Positions 25,243 through 34,128 are shown, counted from the stretch's first letter. The stretch: 64,000 nt of DNA from Streptomyces sp. NBC_01591 (GCF_035918155.1 NZ_CP109328.1:310001-374000), one strand, 5' to 3'. The notes: generated by a model not told the origin, from the sequence alone. A program made the numbers and translations.

Positions 25243-25258
25243 AGACATCTAGATGTCT
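25243..25258. promoter_or_regulatory. 16-bp palindrome, likely GntR operator
   Basis: AGACATCTAGATGTCT is a perfect palindrome between the divergent phosphatase and GntR genes. Operators of HutC-type GntR proteins are often palindromes of this size with a central CTAG, so it is the best candidate site for the neighbouring regulator. Confidence 0.65.
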
Positions 25259-25392
25259 ACATGTCCTCGGTGGGGTGCTATGTCGAGCCCAGTCGTCGCT
25301 CTGCTGAACCTTGGATGAACGGGCGGTTCGTCGGGCACCCTTCGTGCGTGATCGCGCAGGTCGCACCCCATTGCGGCTCGTAGGATCCAGGG

Positions 25393-26181
25393 GTGTCGAA
25401 CCACAGAAGAACCGCCCCGATCTACCTGCAGCTCGCCCGGAAGATCCAGGACCGGATCGACTCCGGCGACCTCCCGGCCGGCTCCCGGCTGCCCAGCGAG
25501 CCGGAACTGTGTGCGGAGTTCGACGTCAACCGGCTGACGATCCGCCAGGCCGTCGCCGAACTCGAACGCGCCGCTTCCGTCGAGATCCGCAGGGGGGTGG
25601 GAACGTTCGTCCGCGTCCCGATCGCGCGCGTCTCGATCGCGGTCGACCCGCGAAGCCAGCGCTTCGACCTGGGCAGCCTCACCACTGCCGTCCCTCGCGG
25701 GACGGCGGCCGACGCCGGTGACGTCGCGGACGGCGGCGAGCGGATCACCGCCGTCACCCCCGCGCCCGGCACCCCGGCCGACGTCGGGGCCGCGGGCCAC
25801 CTGCGGTGCGATCCCGCCGAGCTCTCACGTCTGGAGAGCGTCATCGTCATCGGCGCCGAACCGTGGGGCGTCAGCAGCTACTGGCTGAAGTCCTCTCTCC
25901 TGCCCGAGGAGTTGTCCGCCCCCGGGCGAGTGGACAACGTGGTCCGTGTCCTGGCCCAGAGCGCCGGCATCGTCCTGGAATACGACTGGCGGGCCTTCAG
26001 CGCCATCGGAGCCGACATCGGCGACGCCGACCTGCTCGGCGTCCCGGCGGGCACCCCGCTCCTCGTCCGCGAAGGCGTGAGCTGCACCCCGGACGGAGAG
26101 CCCGTGCTGTTCGTGCGACGCCGCATCAACGGCGAACGCGCCCGCTTCGTCCTCAACTTCCGCCCGGACGGGGAGGGCTGA
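25393..26181 (+). CDS. GntR-family regulator, HutC/UTRA type
   Basis: A 262-residue regulator. The winged helix-turn-helix covers IYLQLARKIQDRIDSGDLPA with GSRLPSEPELCAEF and VNRLTIRQAVAELE; residues from about 100 on form the UTRA ligand domain (DWRAFSAIGADIGDADLLGV, VLFVRRRINGERARFVLNF). The GTG at 25393 is the annotated start. It is divergent from the phosphatase-MFS-GH3 operon with a perfect palindrome in the gap, so it probably represses that operon until a sugar or sugar phosphate binds. Confidence 0.9.
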   Translation: MSNHRRTAPIYLQLARKIQDRIDSGDLPAGSRLPSEPELCAEFDVNRLTIRQAVAELERAASVEIRRGVGTFVRVPIARVSIAVDPRSQRFDLGSLTTAVPRGTAADAGDVADGGERITAVTPAPGTPADVGAAGHLRCDPAELSRLESVIVIGAEPWGVSSYWLKSSLLPEELSAPGRVDNVVRVLAQSAGIVLEYDWRAFSAIGADIGDADLLGVPAGTPLLVREGVSCTPDGEPVLFVRRRINGERARFVLNFRPDGEG

Positions 26182-26260
26182 GGGACGAAGCGGGGTTGTC
26201 CGGACATTTTTGAGGCCCAGGGCGAAGGCGGTCCGCCCCTCAGGCGCGGACCGGGGCGCC

Positions 26261-27130
26261 CTAGGCGAGCTCCAGGTCGAGCGGGAGGTCGCCCCGGGAG
26301 GTGATCCGGAGTTTGCGGTAGACCCGCGTCAGGTGCTGTTCGACCGTGCTCACCGTCAGGAAGAGCCGGGCCGAGATCTCCCGGTTGGTCAGGCCCTGCG
26401 CGGCCAGGGTGGCCACGTGCTGCTCGGAACCGCTCAGCCTGGCCGCGGTGGTACCGGGCCGGCCCTTGTCCGCCTTCCCTGCCTGGCCCGGCCGGGCCGG
26501 CGCCCGCCGCCGTCACCAGCGGTGCGTCGGGAAGGATCTCCTGGCACAGGGGCGCCGCGCCCGTGTCCTTCGCGAGCTGCCACGCCGAACGGATCATCAC
26601 GCCGCCCTTCGACGAGGAGCCGTCCTGCTGGAGCGCCCGGCCCAGATCCGCCATCGCACGGGCCGTCTCCACGCGGTCGCCGGAGCGGTGCAGCTCGTCG
26701 ATCGCCTGGGCGAGGACCGTCGGCCGCCGCTGGGAATCCCCGGCCAGCGCCCACATGCGCAGGGCGAGACCGCGTACGTGCGGGCGCTGCGCGTCGGGCA
26801 TCGCGAGCCGGCGCAGGGCGAACTGCTCAGCCCGGTGGTCCTCCCCGAGGCACAGCAGGGCCCGCGCCGCATCCGTGCGCCAGGGCAGGAACGCCGGCCG
26901 GCCCACCCCCAGCTCTCCATCAGCCGGCCGATCTCGAGGAAGTCGGCCAGTGCCGCGTGCGGCTGATGGAGAGCCAGGTGGTGCAGTCCGCGGGCACGCA
27001 GATACGCCAGCCCATGCATGCTCATCAGCTGCCGGCGCGGCAACTGCCGACCGGTCAGGCGGGACGCCTCGGTGCACTGGCCCATTGCAGACGCTGGCCG
27101 AATCCGGCCCCGGAGAGCGGGCCACCGCCG
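26261..27130 (-). pseudogene. Broken LuxR-family (large ATP-binding type) regulator
   Basis: The minus strand encodes pieces of one regulator in different frames. Near 27130-26900 it reads HGLAYLRARGLHHLALHQPH; from about 26900 to 26520 another frame reads RTDAARALLCLGEDHRAEQF and later AQAIDELHRSGDRVETARAM, which is helical-repeat sequence; 26261-26450 carries an intact LuxR helix-turn-helix (SEQHVATLAAQGLTNREISA then STVEQHLTRVYRKL) and stop. At least two frame changes separate them and the ATPase domain is missing. It is a 3' relic of a cluster regulator next to an acyl-CoA carboxylase. Confidence 0.7.
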
Positions 27131-28599
27131 CACAGCACGCCAAGGGCAAACTGACCGCCCGGGAACGCATCGCCCTGTTCTTCGACGAGGGCACGTTCAA
27201 CGAGGTCGAGGGATTGCGCAGACACCGCGCCACCGGCTTCGGCCTGGAGGACAAGAAACCCCACACCGACGGCGTCGTCATCGGCTGGGGCAAGGTCCAC
27301 GGCCGCACCGTCTTCACCTACGCCCACGACTTCCGCATCTTCGGCGGGGCACTGGGCGAGGCCCACGCCGAGAAGATCCACAAACTGATGGACCTGGCCG
27401 AGGCCGCGGGCGCCCCCGTCGTGGGCCTCTGCGACGGCGCGGGCGCCCGCATCCAGGAGGGCGTGACCGCGCTCGCCGGATACGGCGGCATCTTCCAGCG
27501 CAACGTCCGCAACTCCGGTGTCATCCCGCAGATCTCCGTCATCCTCGGCCCCTGCGCCGGCGGCGCCGCGTACTCCCCGGCGCTCACGGACTTCGTCTTC
27601 ATGGTGCGCGGCACCTCGCAGATGTTCATCACCGGTCCCGACGTCGTCCAGGCGGTCACCGGTGAAGCCGTCAGCATGGAGCACCTCGGCGGCGCCGACA
27701 GCCACGCCGAGTCCTCGGGCGTCGCGGCCTTCGCCTACGACGACGAGGAGAGCTGCCTGGAGGACGTACGGCACCTGCTGTCCCTCCTGCCGCAGAACAA
27801 CCGCGAACTCGCCCCCGCCGGCGACCTCGACGACCCCGCCGACCGCCGCAACGACAGCCTGCTGGACCTGGTGCCGGCCCAGCCGAACCGCTCGTACGAC
27901 ATGCGTGACCTGATCGAGGAGATCGCCGACCACGGCGACTACTTCGAGGTGCACAGCCAGTGGGCGCAGAACATCGTGTGCGCCCTGGCCCGGCTCGGCG
28001 GCCAGGTCGTCGGCATCGTGGCCAACCAGCCTGCCTGCCTCGCGGGCGTCCTGGACATCCACGCCTCCGAGAAGGCCGCGCGATTCGTGCAGTTCTGCGA
28101 CTCGTTCAGCATCCCGCTGGTCACCCTGATCGACGTACCCGGCTTCCTGCCCGGCGTCGACCAGGAACACAACGGCATCATCCGGCACGGCGCCAAACTG
28201 CTGTACGCGTACTGCAACGCGACGGTGCCGCGCATCTCGCTGGTGGTGCGCAAGGCCTACGGCGGCGCGTACATCGTCATGGACTCCCGTTCCATCGGCG
28301 CCGACATCGCCCTGGCCTGGCCCTCGAACGAGATCGCCGTCATGGGAGCCGAGGGCGCCGCGAACGTCATCTTCCGCCGGGAGATCAACGCCTCCGACAA
28401 CCCGGAGGAGACCCGCCGACAGAAGATCAAGGAGTACCAGACCGAGCTGATGCACCCGTACTACGCGGCCGAACGCGGCCTCGTCGACGACGTCATCGAC
28501 CCGGCCGACACCCGCGCCCGGCTGATCTCCACCCTGGACATGCTCCGTACGAAATATGCCGAGCAGCCCAGCCGCAAGCACGGAAACCTGCCGCTGTGA
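27085..28599 (+). CDS. Acyl-CoA carboxylase beta (carboxyltransferase) subunit, shortened N-terminus
   Basis: About 504 residues of a biotin-dependent carboxyltransferase (AccB/PccB type) that makes malonyl- or methylmalonyl-CoA. Hallmarks are QHAKGKLTARERIALFFDEG, GARIQEGVTALAGYGGIFQR, GPCAGGAAYSPALTDFVFMV and RKAYGGAYIVMDSR. Proteins of the family carry roughly 20-35 more residues before QHAKGK; here that DNA merges into the LuxR relic and no good ATG/GTG with a ribosome site is visible. TTG 27085 is only a guess, so the gene may be 5'-truncated. An epsilon subunit gene follows with GTGA overlap. Confidence 0.85.
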   Translation: MQTLAESGPGERATAAQHAKGKLTARERIALFFDEGTFNEVEGLRRHRATGFGLEDKKPHTDGVVIGWGKVHGRTVFTYAHDFRIFGGALGEAHAEKIHKLMDLAEAAGAPVVGLCDGAGARIQEGVTALAGYGGIFQRNVRNSGVIPQISVILGPCAGGAAYSPALTDFVFMVRGTSQMFITGPDVVQAVTGEAVSMEHLGGADSHAESSGVAAFAYDDEESCLEDVRHLLSLLPQNNRELAPAGDLDDPADRRNDSLLDLVPAQPNRSYDMRDLIEEIADHGDYFEVHSQWAQNIVCALARLGGQVVGIVANQPACLAGVLDIHASEKAARFVQFCDSFSIPLVTLIDVPGFLPGVDQEHNGIIRHGAKLLYAYCNATVPRISLVVRKAYGGAYIVMDSRSIGADIALAWPSNEIAVMGAEGAANVIFRREINASDNPEETRRQKIKEYQTELMHPYYAAERGLVDDVIDPADTRARLISTLDMLRTKYAEQPSRKHGNLPL

Positions 28600-28847
28600 C
28601 CGCCCCCGGGAACGAGACGCCGGCCGCCGGGCTCACCTCCGCCGCCGTCCATGTCTCCAAGGGAAACCCGACGGCCGAGGAGGTCGCCGCCCTCGCCGTG
28701 CTGCTCACGGCCCGGATCCGGCTGGCGAACGAGGCGCTGGCGAACGAGGCGCGGGAACAGGCACGGACCTCCTGCGTCGCGCCGCTCCGGGCGCTCCGTC
28801 ACCGCGGGCCCGTCCCGTTCACGCCGCCGGGGGCATGGGCCTCGTGA
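28596..28847 (+). CDS. Acyl-CoA carboxylase epsilon subunit
   Basis: An 83-residue small subunit that stabilises actinobacterial acyl-CoA carboxylase complexes. The family signature is VSKGNPTAEEVAALAVLLTA. GTG 28596 overlaps the beta-subunit stop, which supports translational coupling. Its 3' end overlaps the end of the convergent SARP relic by 29 bases. No biotin-carrier alpha subunit gene is in the window, so the complex would need one from elsewhere. Confidence 0.85.
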   Translation: MTAPGNETPAAGLTSAAVHVSKGNPTAEEVAALAVLLTARIRLANEALANEAREQARTSCVAPLRALRHRGPVPFTPPGAWAS

Positions 28848-29510
28848 TCACGGGCCCGGTCTCCTGTTCGACGAGGGAGTTCCGGGCCGCCCGCCGGGCC
28901 GATCCGCCGTACTCCCGGCACTGCGCGCCGCCGCTGCCCGCGGCGGCCGCGAGCTCGTCGATCCGGCGCAGCAGGGTGCCCTGCGCGCGGGAGAGCTCGT
29001 CGACGCGCTCCCGAAGCCGGGCGACCGTACCGCCGAGGTCGAGCAGAGCCGCCGCGTCCGACATGCCGCCTGACAGCCCGTTGCCCGGCAGCACGCCGTC
29101 CGCGAACGGCGCGTGCCGGATCGTCGACTCCATCCGGGCGCGCAGCGCCGGGCCCGGCTCCACACCGAGCGTGTGGACCAGGAGCTTGCGCGCACGCTCG
29201 TATACCCCGAGCGCCTCGGCGGGCCGGCCCGCCAGGCACAGACCATCGACAGGTCGTAGAAGCGCTCCCGCAGTGGATGCTCGTACGTCAGCCGCTCCAG
29301 CTCGCCCGTGACGTCCTCGTGCGGTGCCGAGCGCAACCGTGTCTCGTACAGCTTCTCCAGGGCCGCCAGCCGGTGCTCCTCGAGACGCTCGGCCTCCGCC
29401 GCGCACAGCGGCCCGTGCAGACAGTCCTGCAGCGCCGGGCCGCGCCACACCGCCAGCGCGCGCCCCAGCAGTTCGGTGGCGTGCGCTGGGTCGCCCAGCC
29501 CCGCGAGTCG
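28819..29510 (-). pseudogene. Truncated and frameshifted SARP (BTAD-domain) regulator
   Basis: From about 29507 to 29235 one minus frame encodes bacterial transcriptional activation domain sequence (ATELLGRALAVWRGPALQDC, AEAERLEEHRLAALEKLYET, ELERLTYEHPLRERFYDLSM). It continues in another frame from about 29232 as RPAEALGVYERARKLLVHTL and GVEPGPALRARME, then a tail to a stop at 28819. The N-terminal OmpR-type DNA-binding domain is absent. A single frameshift near 29232 plus loss of the 5' end makes it a pseudogene. SARPs activate antibiotic clusters, so this fits the eroded-cluster reading. Confidence 0.75.
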
Positions 29511-29548
29511 CCTGCCTCCCTGCCCACCTGAGGACCGATACTGCGCGG

Positions 29549-30115
29549 CTACTGCGCGGCCGCCGCGGTGTGTGCGCCCTTCTTGCGTGCGCGGTAGGCG
29601 GCTGCCTTGATCTTGTTCCCGCAGGACTCCATGCCGCACCACTGCCGCCGCATCCCCCGGGAGCGGTCGATGTAGACACGGGTGCACTCGGGATTGCCGC
29701 ACTCCTTGAGCAGGGGCACGTCCGGCCCGCTCAGGAGCTCGACCGCATGGCGCGCCACGGTGGACAGGGCTTCGTCCGGCGTCGCTTCCGTCCAGCGTCC
29801 CGAGGCGGTGAGCTGCGGTGCCGCGGGTGGCTTGCGTGCCGCGCCGTTCAGCACTTCCAGCGCCTCGTCGGCGTACTCCTCACCGAGCCGACGGGCCGTG
29901 ATCAGCCGGTAGACGGCCTCCCGTACGGCCGTCGCGCGATCGACGTCGTCCTGGTCGCCGGGGGAGACCGCGTCGACGATGCCGGATTCCAGGTACCACG
30001 CCCGCAGCCGCTCCGGCGTCACGAACATCTCGAACCGCACCGAGCGCCGTGCCCGGAGTGTCGCGGCGAAGTCGAGCGCCGGATTTCCGCATACGAAGAC
30101 ATGATCCAGATTCAC
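29549..30115 (-). CDS. CGNR zinc-finger regulator (ABATE domain)
   Basis: A 188-residue likely transcription factor. The C-terminal zinc finger has Cys pairs in ECGNPECTRVYIDR and WCGMESCGNKIKAAAYRARK; the N-terminal part (GNPALDFAATLRAR) is the stress-linked ABATE-type domain usual in CGNR proteins. The GTG at 30115 is preferred because the protein then begins just before the conserved GNPALDF. The 21-bp element GTCACC-N9-GGTGAC lies immediately upstream (30116-30136) and at two nearby promoters, making this protein the natural candidate to bind it. Confidence 0.85.
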   Translation of the reverse strand: MNLDHVFVCGNPALDFAATLRARRSVRFEMFVTPERLRAWYLESGIVDAVSPGDQDDVDRATAVREAVYRLITARRLGEEYADEALEVLNGAARKPPAAPQLTASGRWTEATPDEALSTVARHAVELLSGPDVPLLKECGNPECTRVYIDRSRGMRRQWCGMESCGNKIKAAAYRARKKGAHTAAAAQ

Positions 30116-30136
30116 ATCACCATTCTGGCAGGTGAC
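30116..30136. promoter_or_regulatory. GTCACC-N9-GGTGAC element, copy 1 (CGNR gene promoter)
   Basis: Reads ATCACC, nine bases, GGTGAC, directly in front of the CGNR regulator start. Same architecture as copies at 34093-34113 and 35232-35252. Confidence 0.6.
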
Positions 30137-30143
30137 TATCGGG

Positions 30144-31826
30144 TCAGCAAGGCTCGTCACCTGCTGGGCCGGTGGTCGTCCCCGTGTTGCCACCCGTGCT
30201 GTCGCCCAGCCGGACTTCGCGGCCCTGCCAGCGTCTGCGCAGCCAGCGGTCGTGGCTGGCCAGGACGATCGCGCCGGGCCCGGTGCCCAGCGCGGCCTCC
30301 AGCTCGTCGCACAACCGCGGGGACAAGTGGTTCGTGGGCTCGTCGAGCAGCAGCAGCTCCGGCGGACGCGCCACCAGGAGCGCCAGCGCGAGCCGGCGGC
30401 GCTGACCGACCGACAGCCGGCCGACCGGCTTGTCCAGATCTGCCTCGTGCAGCAGACCCAGCGAGCGCAGCGGGACCGTCTCCGCCCGCTCGGCGCCGAG
30501 CGAGCGCTCGTAGGTCTCCAGCCCGGTCCGGTCGGGCCGGCCGAACACGGTGTCCTGGGCCAGCAGACCCACCGTCAGCCCCCGCCGCCGTCGTACGTCG
30601 CCCTCGGCCGCGAGCCGCCCGGCGAGCACGGACAGCAGCGTCGACTTGCCCGCGCCGTTGCCTCCCGTGACGAGGATGCGCTCGGTCGCCGGTACGTCCA
30701 GGTGCGCGACGGTCAGCCGGCCCGGCACCCGCACGTCGCGCAGCGAGACGAGGGCGTCGTCCGCCGACTCCTCCCCTGGTGCGGTGACGGCGAGTGCGGT
30801 GCCGTGGAAACGCAACGGCTGCGGCGGCTCACCGATCTGCCCGCGCTCCAGCCCGTCCAGCCTGCGGGTGGCGTTGCGCACCCGCCGCGAGATCTGGCTC
30901 TGCACCCGGCCGCCCCGGTGGCCGTAACCCATCTTTTCGTTGTCGCGCCGCTCCCGGTCGGGCGCTACGCGGTGCGCGGTCACCCCGGCCGAGTGGCGCA
31001 GCGCCGCCAGCTCCTCCTGTTCCTCGGCGTACCGCCGTTCCCAGCGCTCCCGCTCGGCATGCTTCTCGGCCAGGTAGGCGCTGTAGTTGCCGCCGTAGCG
31101 GACCGGGCCGTCCATGGCCGGGTCGAGGTCGATCAGATCCGTGCAGACGGCGTCGAGGAACGCCCGGTCGTGGCTGGCCACCACGACGACCCCGGGCAGG
31201 CCGCGCACCTGCTCCTCCAGGAACGCGGCGGCGCCGTCGTCGAGGTGGTTCGTCGGCTCGTCCAGCAGCAGCGCCGAGGGGCGCCGGACCAGCAGAGCGG
31301 CCAGCGCCAGACGGCCGCGCTGCCCGCCGGAGAGGGAGCCGAGCGCCCGGTCGTGCCGGAACGCGCCGAGGCCGAGCCCGTCGAGCACGATCGCGGCACG
31401 CCGGTCGGCGTCCCAGACCTCCCGCTCCTGGGCCTGTTCCAGCCGCCGTCCGTACGCGTCGAGCAGCTCGGCGTAGCCGGGGGAGTCCTGCGGTACGTGG
31501 GCGAGCCGCTCGGTGAGACGTTCGAGCTCGGCCAGGTCGTCGCGGGCCTCGCGCAGGGCTTCGTCCAGCACGTCGGCGATCGTCGACGCGTCGTCGAACG
31601 GCATCTCCTGGTGCAGGAAGCCGAGGTCGGCCGGGCGCGTGATGCTCCCGGCATCGGGTTCGTCCACTCCGGCGAGCAGGCGAAGCAGCGTCGACTTGCC
31701 GACGCCGTTCTCCCCGATCAGCCCGATGCGGTGGCCGGGGGAGGCGGTGAGGGAGACGCCGTCGAGGACCCTCTTGGTCCCCAGGGTGCGGACGACGTCG
31801 TATGCGAGCAGGGCCGGTCGAGACAT
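30144..31826 (-). CDS. ABC-F type ATPase, possible ribosome-protection resistance protein (1)
   Basis: A 560-residue soluble protein with two ABC ATPase domains and no membrane segments. Walker A motifs are GENGVGKST (about 39-47) and GGNGAGKST; signatures are LSGGQRGRLALA and LSVGQRRRLALA; Walker B is LLLDEPTNHL in both. The linker between them is typical of ABC-F proteins. Actinomycete members include self-resistance factors that displace antibiotics from ribosomes, but housekeeping members also exist. It lies directly downstream of a second ABC-F gene on the same strand (83-bp gap). The second half carries SVGQ rather than SGGQ. Confidence 0.88.
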   Translation of the reverse strand: MSRPALLAYDVVRTLGTKRVLDGVSLTASPGHRIGLIGENGVGKSTLLRLLAGVDEPDAGSITRPADLGFLHQEMPFDDASTIADVLDEALREARDDLAELERLTERLAHVPQDSPGYAELLDAYGRRLEQAQEREVWDADRRAAIVLDGLGLGAFRHDRALGSLSGGQRGRLALAALLVRRPSALLLDEPTNHLDDGAAAFLEEQVRGLPGVVVVASHDRAFLDAVCTDLIDLDPAMDGPVRYGGNYSAYLAEKHAERERWERRYAEEQEELAALRHSAGVTAHRVAPDRERRDNEKMGYGHRGGRVQSQISRRVRNATRRLDGLERGQIGEPPQPLRFHGTALAVTAPGEESADDALVSLRDVRVPGRLTVAHLDVPATERILVTGGNGAGKSTLLSVLAGRLAAEGDVRRRRGLTVGLLAQDTVFGRPDRTGLETYERSLGAERAETVPLRSLGLLHEADLDKPVGRLSVGQRRRLALALLVARPPELLLLDEPTNHLSPRLCDELEAALGTGPGAIVLASHDRWLRRRWQGREVRLGDSTGGNTGTTTGPAGDEPC

Positions 31827-31909
31827 GGTGGTCCACCTGACGTGATCAGTGCTCGGCCCGCCGGGTGGTGACCCACCTCGGGCGCGGGCCCGGTCGGCAC
31901 ATCAGCGGC

Positions 31910-33544
31910 TCACACCTCCGGCGCTCCCGTCTCCGCCAGCTCACCGCCGGCCAGCCTCAGCCACCGGTCCACGCCGATCCGGGCGAGAAAACGCTCGTCG
32001 TGGCTGACCACCATGAACGCCCCCCGGTACGAGCCCAGCGCGCTCTCCAACTGGCCCGCGCCGACCAGGTCGAGGTTGTTCGTCGGCTCGTCCAGGAGCA
32101 GCAGCTGCGGAGCCGGTTCGGCGCACAGGACACAGGCCAGGGTGGCCCGCAGCCGCTCGCCGCCGGACAGTACTCCGACGGGGAGATGGGCCCGGGGGCC
32201 CCGGAAGAGGAAGCGGGCGAGCAGATTCATCCGCTCCGCCTCCGGCCTGTCGGGCGCGAACGCGGTGAAGTTCTCGGCGACGGTACGGTCCGGGTCCAGC
32301 AGGTCCAGGCGCTGCGAGAGGTACGCGATCCGGCCGTCTGCCCGCTTGATCTGCCCGCTGTCCAGGCCGAGTTCGCCGTTGAGCAGCCGCAGCAGTGTGG
32401 TCTTGCCGGAGCCGTTGGGACCGGTCAGCGCGATGCGTTCGGGGCCCCGGACGGTCAGGTCGACGCCCGCTCCGGCGAACACGGCCCGTCCGCCGTGACG
32501 GACCTGCATCTGCTCGCCGAGGACGAGTGTGCGTCCGGCGGGCACATCGGTGTCCGGAAGATCCAGCGTGATGCGCTGCTCGTCGCGCAGGGCGCGCCCC
32601 GCCTCGTCCAGCCGGGCCTTGGCCTCGCCGACCCGGGACGCGTGCATCTGCCCCGACCGGCCCGCGGACTCCTGGGCGCCTCGCTTCATGTTCCCGGCGA
32701 AGATACGTGGCAGGCCCGCGCTCTTGAGGTTGCGGGCGGCATTGCTCGCGCGGCGCTCGGCGCGTTCGCGGGCCTGCTGCATCTCCCGCTTCTCCCGCTT
32801 CAGCTCCTGTTCGGCGTTGCGGATGTTCTTCTCGGCGACCTCCTGCTCGGCCTGCACGGCCTCTTCGTACTCGGTGAAGTTGCCGCCGTAGAAGCGCAGT
32901 TCAGCGCGTTCGAGCTCGGCGATGCGCTCCATGCGGTCGAGCAGCGCCCGGTCATGGCTGACCAGCAGCAGGCAGCCGCTGAAGTCCTCCAGTACGTCGT
33001 AGAGTTTGTGACGGGCGTCGAGGTCGAGGTTGTTGGTCGGCTCGTCGAGCAGCAGTACGTCGGGCCGTTTCAGCAACTGGGCGGCCAGACCGAGCGAGAT
33101 GACCTGGCCGCCGCTGAGTGTGTTCAGGCTTCGGTCGAGGGCGAGGTCGGCGAGGCCGAGCCGGTCCAGCTGGGCCCGGGTGCGCTCCTCGATGTCCCAG
33201 TCGTCACCGATGACCGTGAAGTGTTCCTCGCTCACGTCCCCGGACTCCACGGCGTCCAGGGCCCGGATCACCGCGGCGACGCCCAGGACCTCGGCCACCG
33301 TGAGGTCACCGGTCAGGGGGAGGGTCTGCGGGAGATGGCCGAGCGTGCCGCCCACGGACACGGACCCGGTGCCGGGCCGCAGTTCGCCGGCGATCAGCTT
33401 GAGCAGGGTGCTCTTGCCGGAGCCGTTGGGCGCGACCAGGCCCGTCCGGCCGCTGCCCAGGGTGAAGGACAGGTCCTCGAAGACCGGGGTGTCGTCGGGC
33501 CAGGCGAAGGACAGGTTCGAGCAGATGACAGAGGTGTCGGACAT
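31910..33544 (-). CDS. ABC-F type ATPase (2)
   Basis: A 544-residue duplicated ABC ATPase. Walker A is PNGSGKST in the first half and PNGSGKTT in the second; signatures are LSGGQVISLGLA and LSGGERLRATLA; LLLDEPTNNLDL occurs twice. The inter-domain linker is long, basic and helical (about 245-330), as expected for a ribosome-binding ABC-F arm. The ATG at 33544 was chosen because the protein then opens with the usual beta-strand (TSVICSNLSFAW); the frame continues upstream without coding character. It is paired with the gene at 30144-31826; substrate or drug class is not evident. Confidence 0.88.
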   Translation of the reverse strand: MSDTSVICSNLSFAWPDDTPVFEDLSFTLGSGRTGLVAPNGSGKSTLLKLIAGELRPGTGSVSVGGTLGHLPQTLPLTGDLTVAEVLGVAAVIRALDAVESGDVSEEHFTVIGDDWDIEERTRAQLDRLGLADLALDRSLNTLSGGQVISLGLAAQLLKRPDVLLLDEPTNNLDLDARHKLYDVLEDFSGCLLLVSHDRALLDRMERIAELERAELRFYGGNFTEYEEAVQAEQEVAEKNIRNAEQELKREKREMQQARERAERRASNAARNLKSAGLPRIFAGNMKRGAQESAGRSGQMHASRVGEAKARLDEAGRALRDEQRITLDLPDTDVPAGRTLVLGEQMQVRHGGRAVFAGAGVDLTVRGPERIALTGPNGSGKTTLLRLLNGELGLDSGQIKRADGRIAYLSQRLDLLDPDRTVAENFTAFAPDRPEAERMNLLARFLFRGPRAHLPVGVLSGGERLRATLACVLCAEPAPQLLLLDEPTNNLDLVGAGQLESALGSYRGAFMVVSHDERFLARIGVDRWLRLAGGELAETGAPEV

Positions 33545-33757
33545 GGAGAGACCTCGAATGAGATACGGGCAGGCGCAGACTGCTGCCCGGGACATGGATG
33601 AAGGGAACGACGGAACGGCCACGACGGCGATGCTCCTGGGCATCGGCCGGTGGCCTGACAGATCGGGGTATCACCCCGAGATGTCGTCGTCACCCACCAT
33701 GTCTGGTCTCCTCAATACATGATCAAAGCTCTCGTCAGCCTAGCAGGCCCCAGGGTC

Positions 33758-34006
33758 CTACAGGCCGAGGTCGGCGGCCAGGCAGGAGAAGGACATCCAC
33801 GAACCCTCCGGGTCGTACGCGTCCCTCACGGACTCCTTGGGCGAGGCGGGCTTCACCTCGGCCATGTCCTGGTAGGGGACGCGCTCGGGCAGCTTCCCGA
33901 ACCGCTCGTGCCGGGCCGCTGCGGCACTGTCCGTCGTGTGCTCGGTGTGCTCGGTGTGCTCGGTGTGCTCGGTGTGCTCGGTGATCACGGTGTTCTTGGT
34001 GTTCAC
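33758..34006 (-). CDS. Small protein with EHT repeats, unknown function
   Basis: An 82-residue protein not recognised. The N-terminus has five consecutive Glu-His-Thr triplets (residues around 10-25), encoded by a GAGCACACC nonamer repeat. The C-terminal half (YQDMAEVKPASPKESVRDAY then DPEGSWMSFSCLAADLGL) looks folded or peptide-like, with a single Cys. GTG 34006 follows GGAGG at the right distance. A GTCACC-N9-GGTGAC element lies upstream at 34093. A metal-binding protein or a peptide precursor are possibilities; neither is supported further. Confidence 0.6.
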   Translation of the reverse strand: MNTKNTVITEHTEHTEHTEHTEHTTDSAAAARHERFGKLPERVPYQDMAEVKPASPKESVRDAYDPEGSWMSFSCLAADLGL

Positions 34007-34092
34007 GGTCAACCTCCGCTCGATCGGTCATCGGCTGTCGGTTGCGGATCGCGCCGTAGCGCTGGGCTGATACGAGCGTCGCACCGGTCTGC

Positions 34093-34113
34093 GTCACCTG
34101 TCAAGCCGGTGAC
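34093..34113. promoter_or_regulatory. GTCACC-N9-GGTGAC element, copy 2
   Basis: GTCACCTGTCAAGCCGGTGA followed by C. It lies 87 bp upstream of the small EHT-repeat gene and just past the end of the hydrolase gene at 34129. Confidence 0.6.
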
Positions 34114-34128
34114 GAAGTCCGGATGGCG

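Noticed and set aside
26563..27084. N-terminal 174 codons of the long carboxylase frame
   Set aside because: This part is antisense to the LuxR relic and has no carboxylase similarity; true similarity begins at about 27140.
33545..33643. Upstream extension or leader peptide of ABC-F 2
   Set aside because: The frame runs into the gene without a stop, contains no recognisable domain, and the real start at 33544 fits the family. A regulatory leader remains possible but nothing in the sequence supports one.
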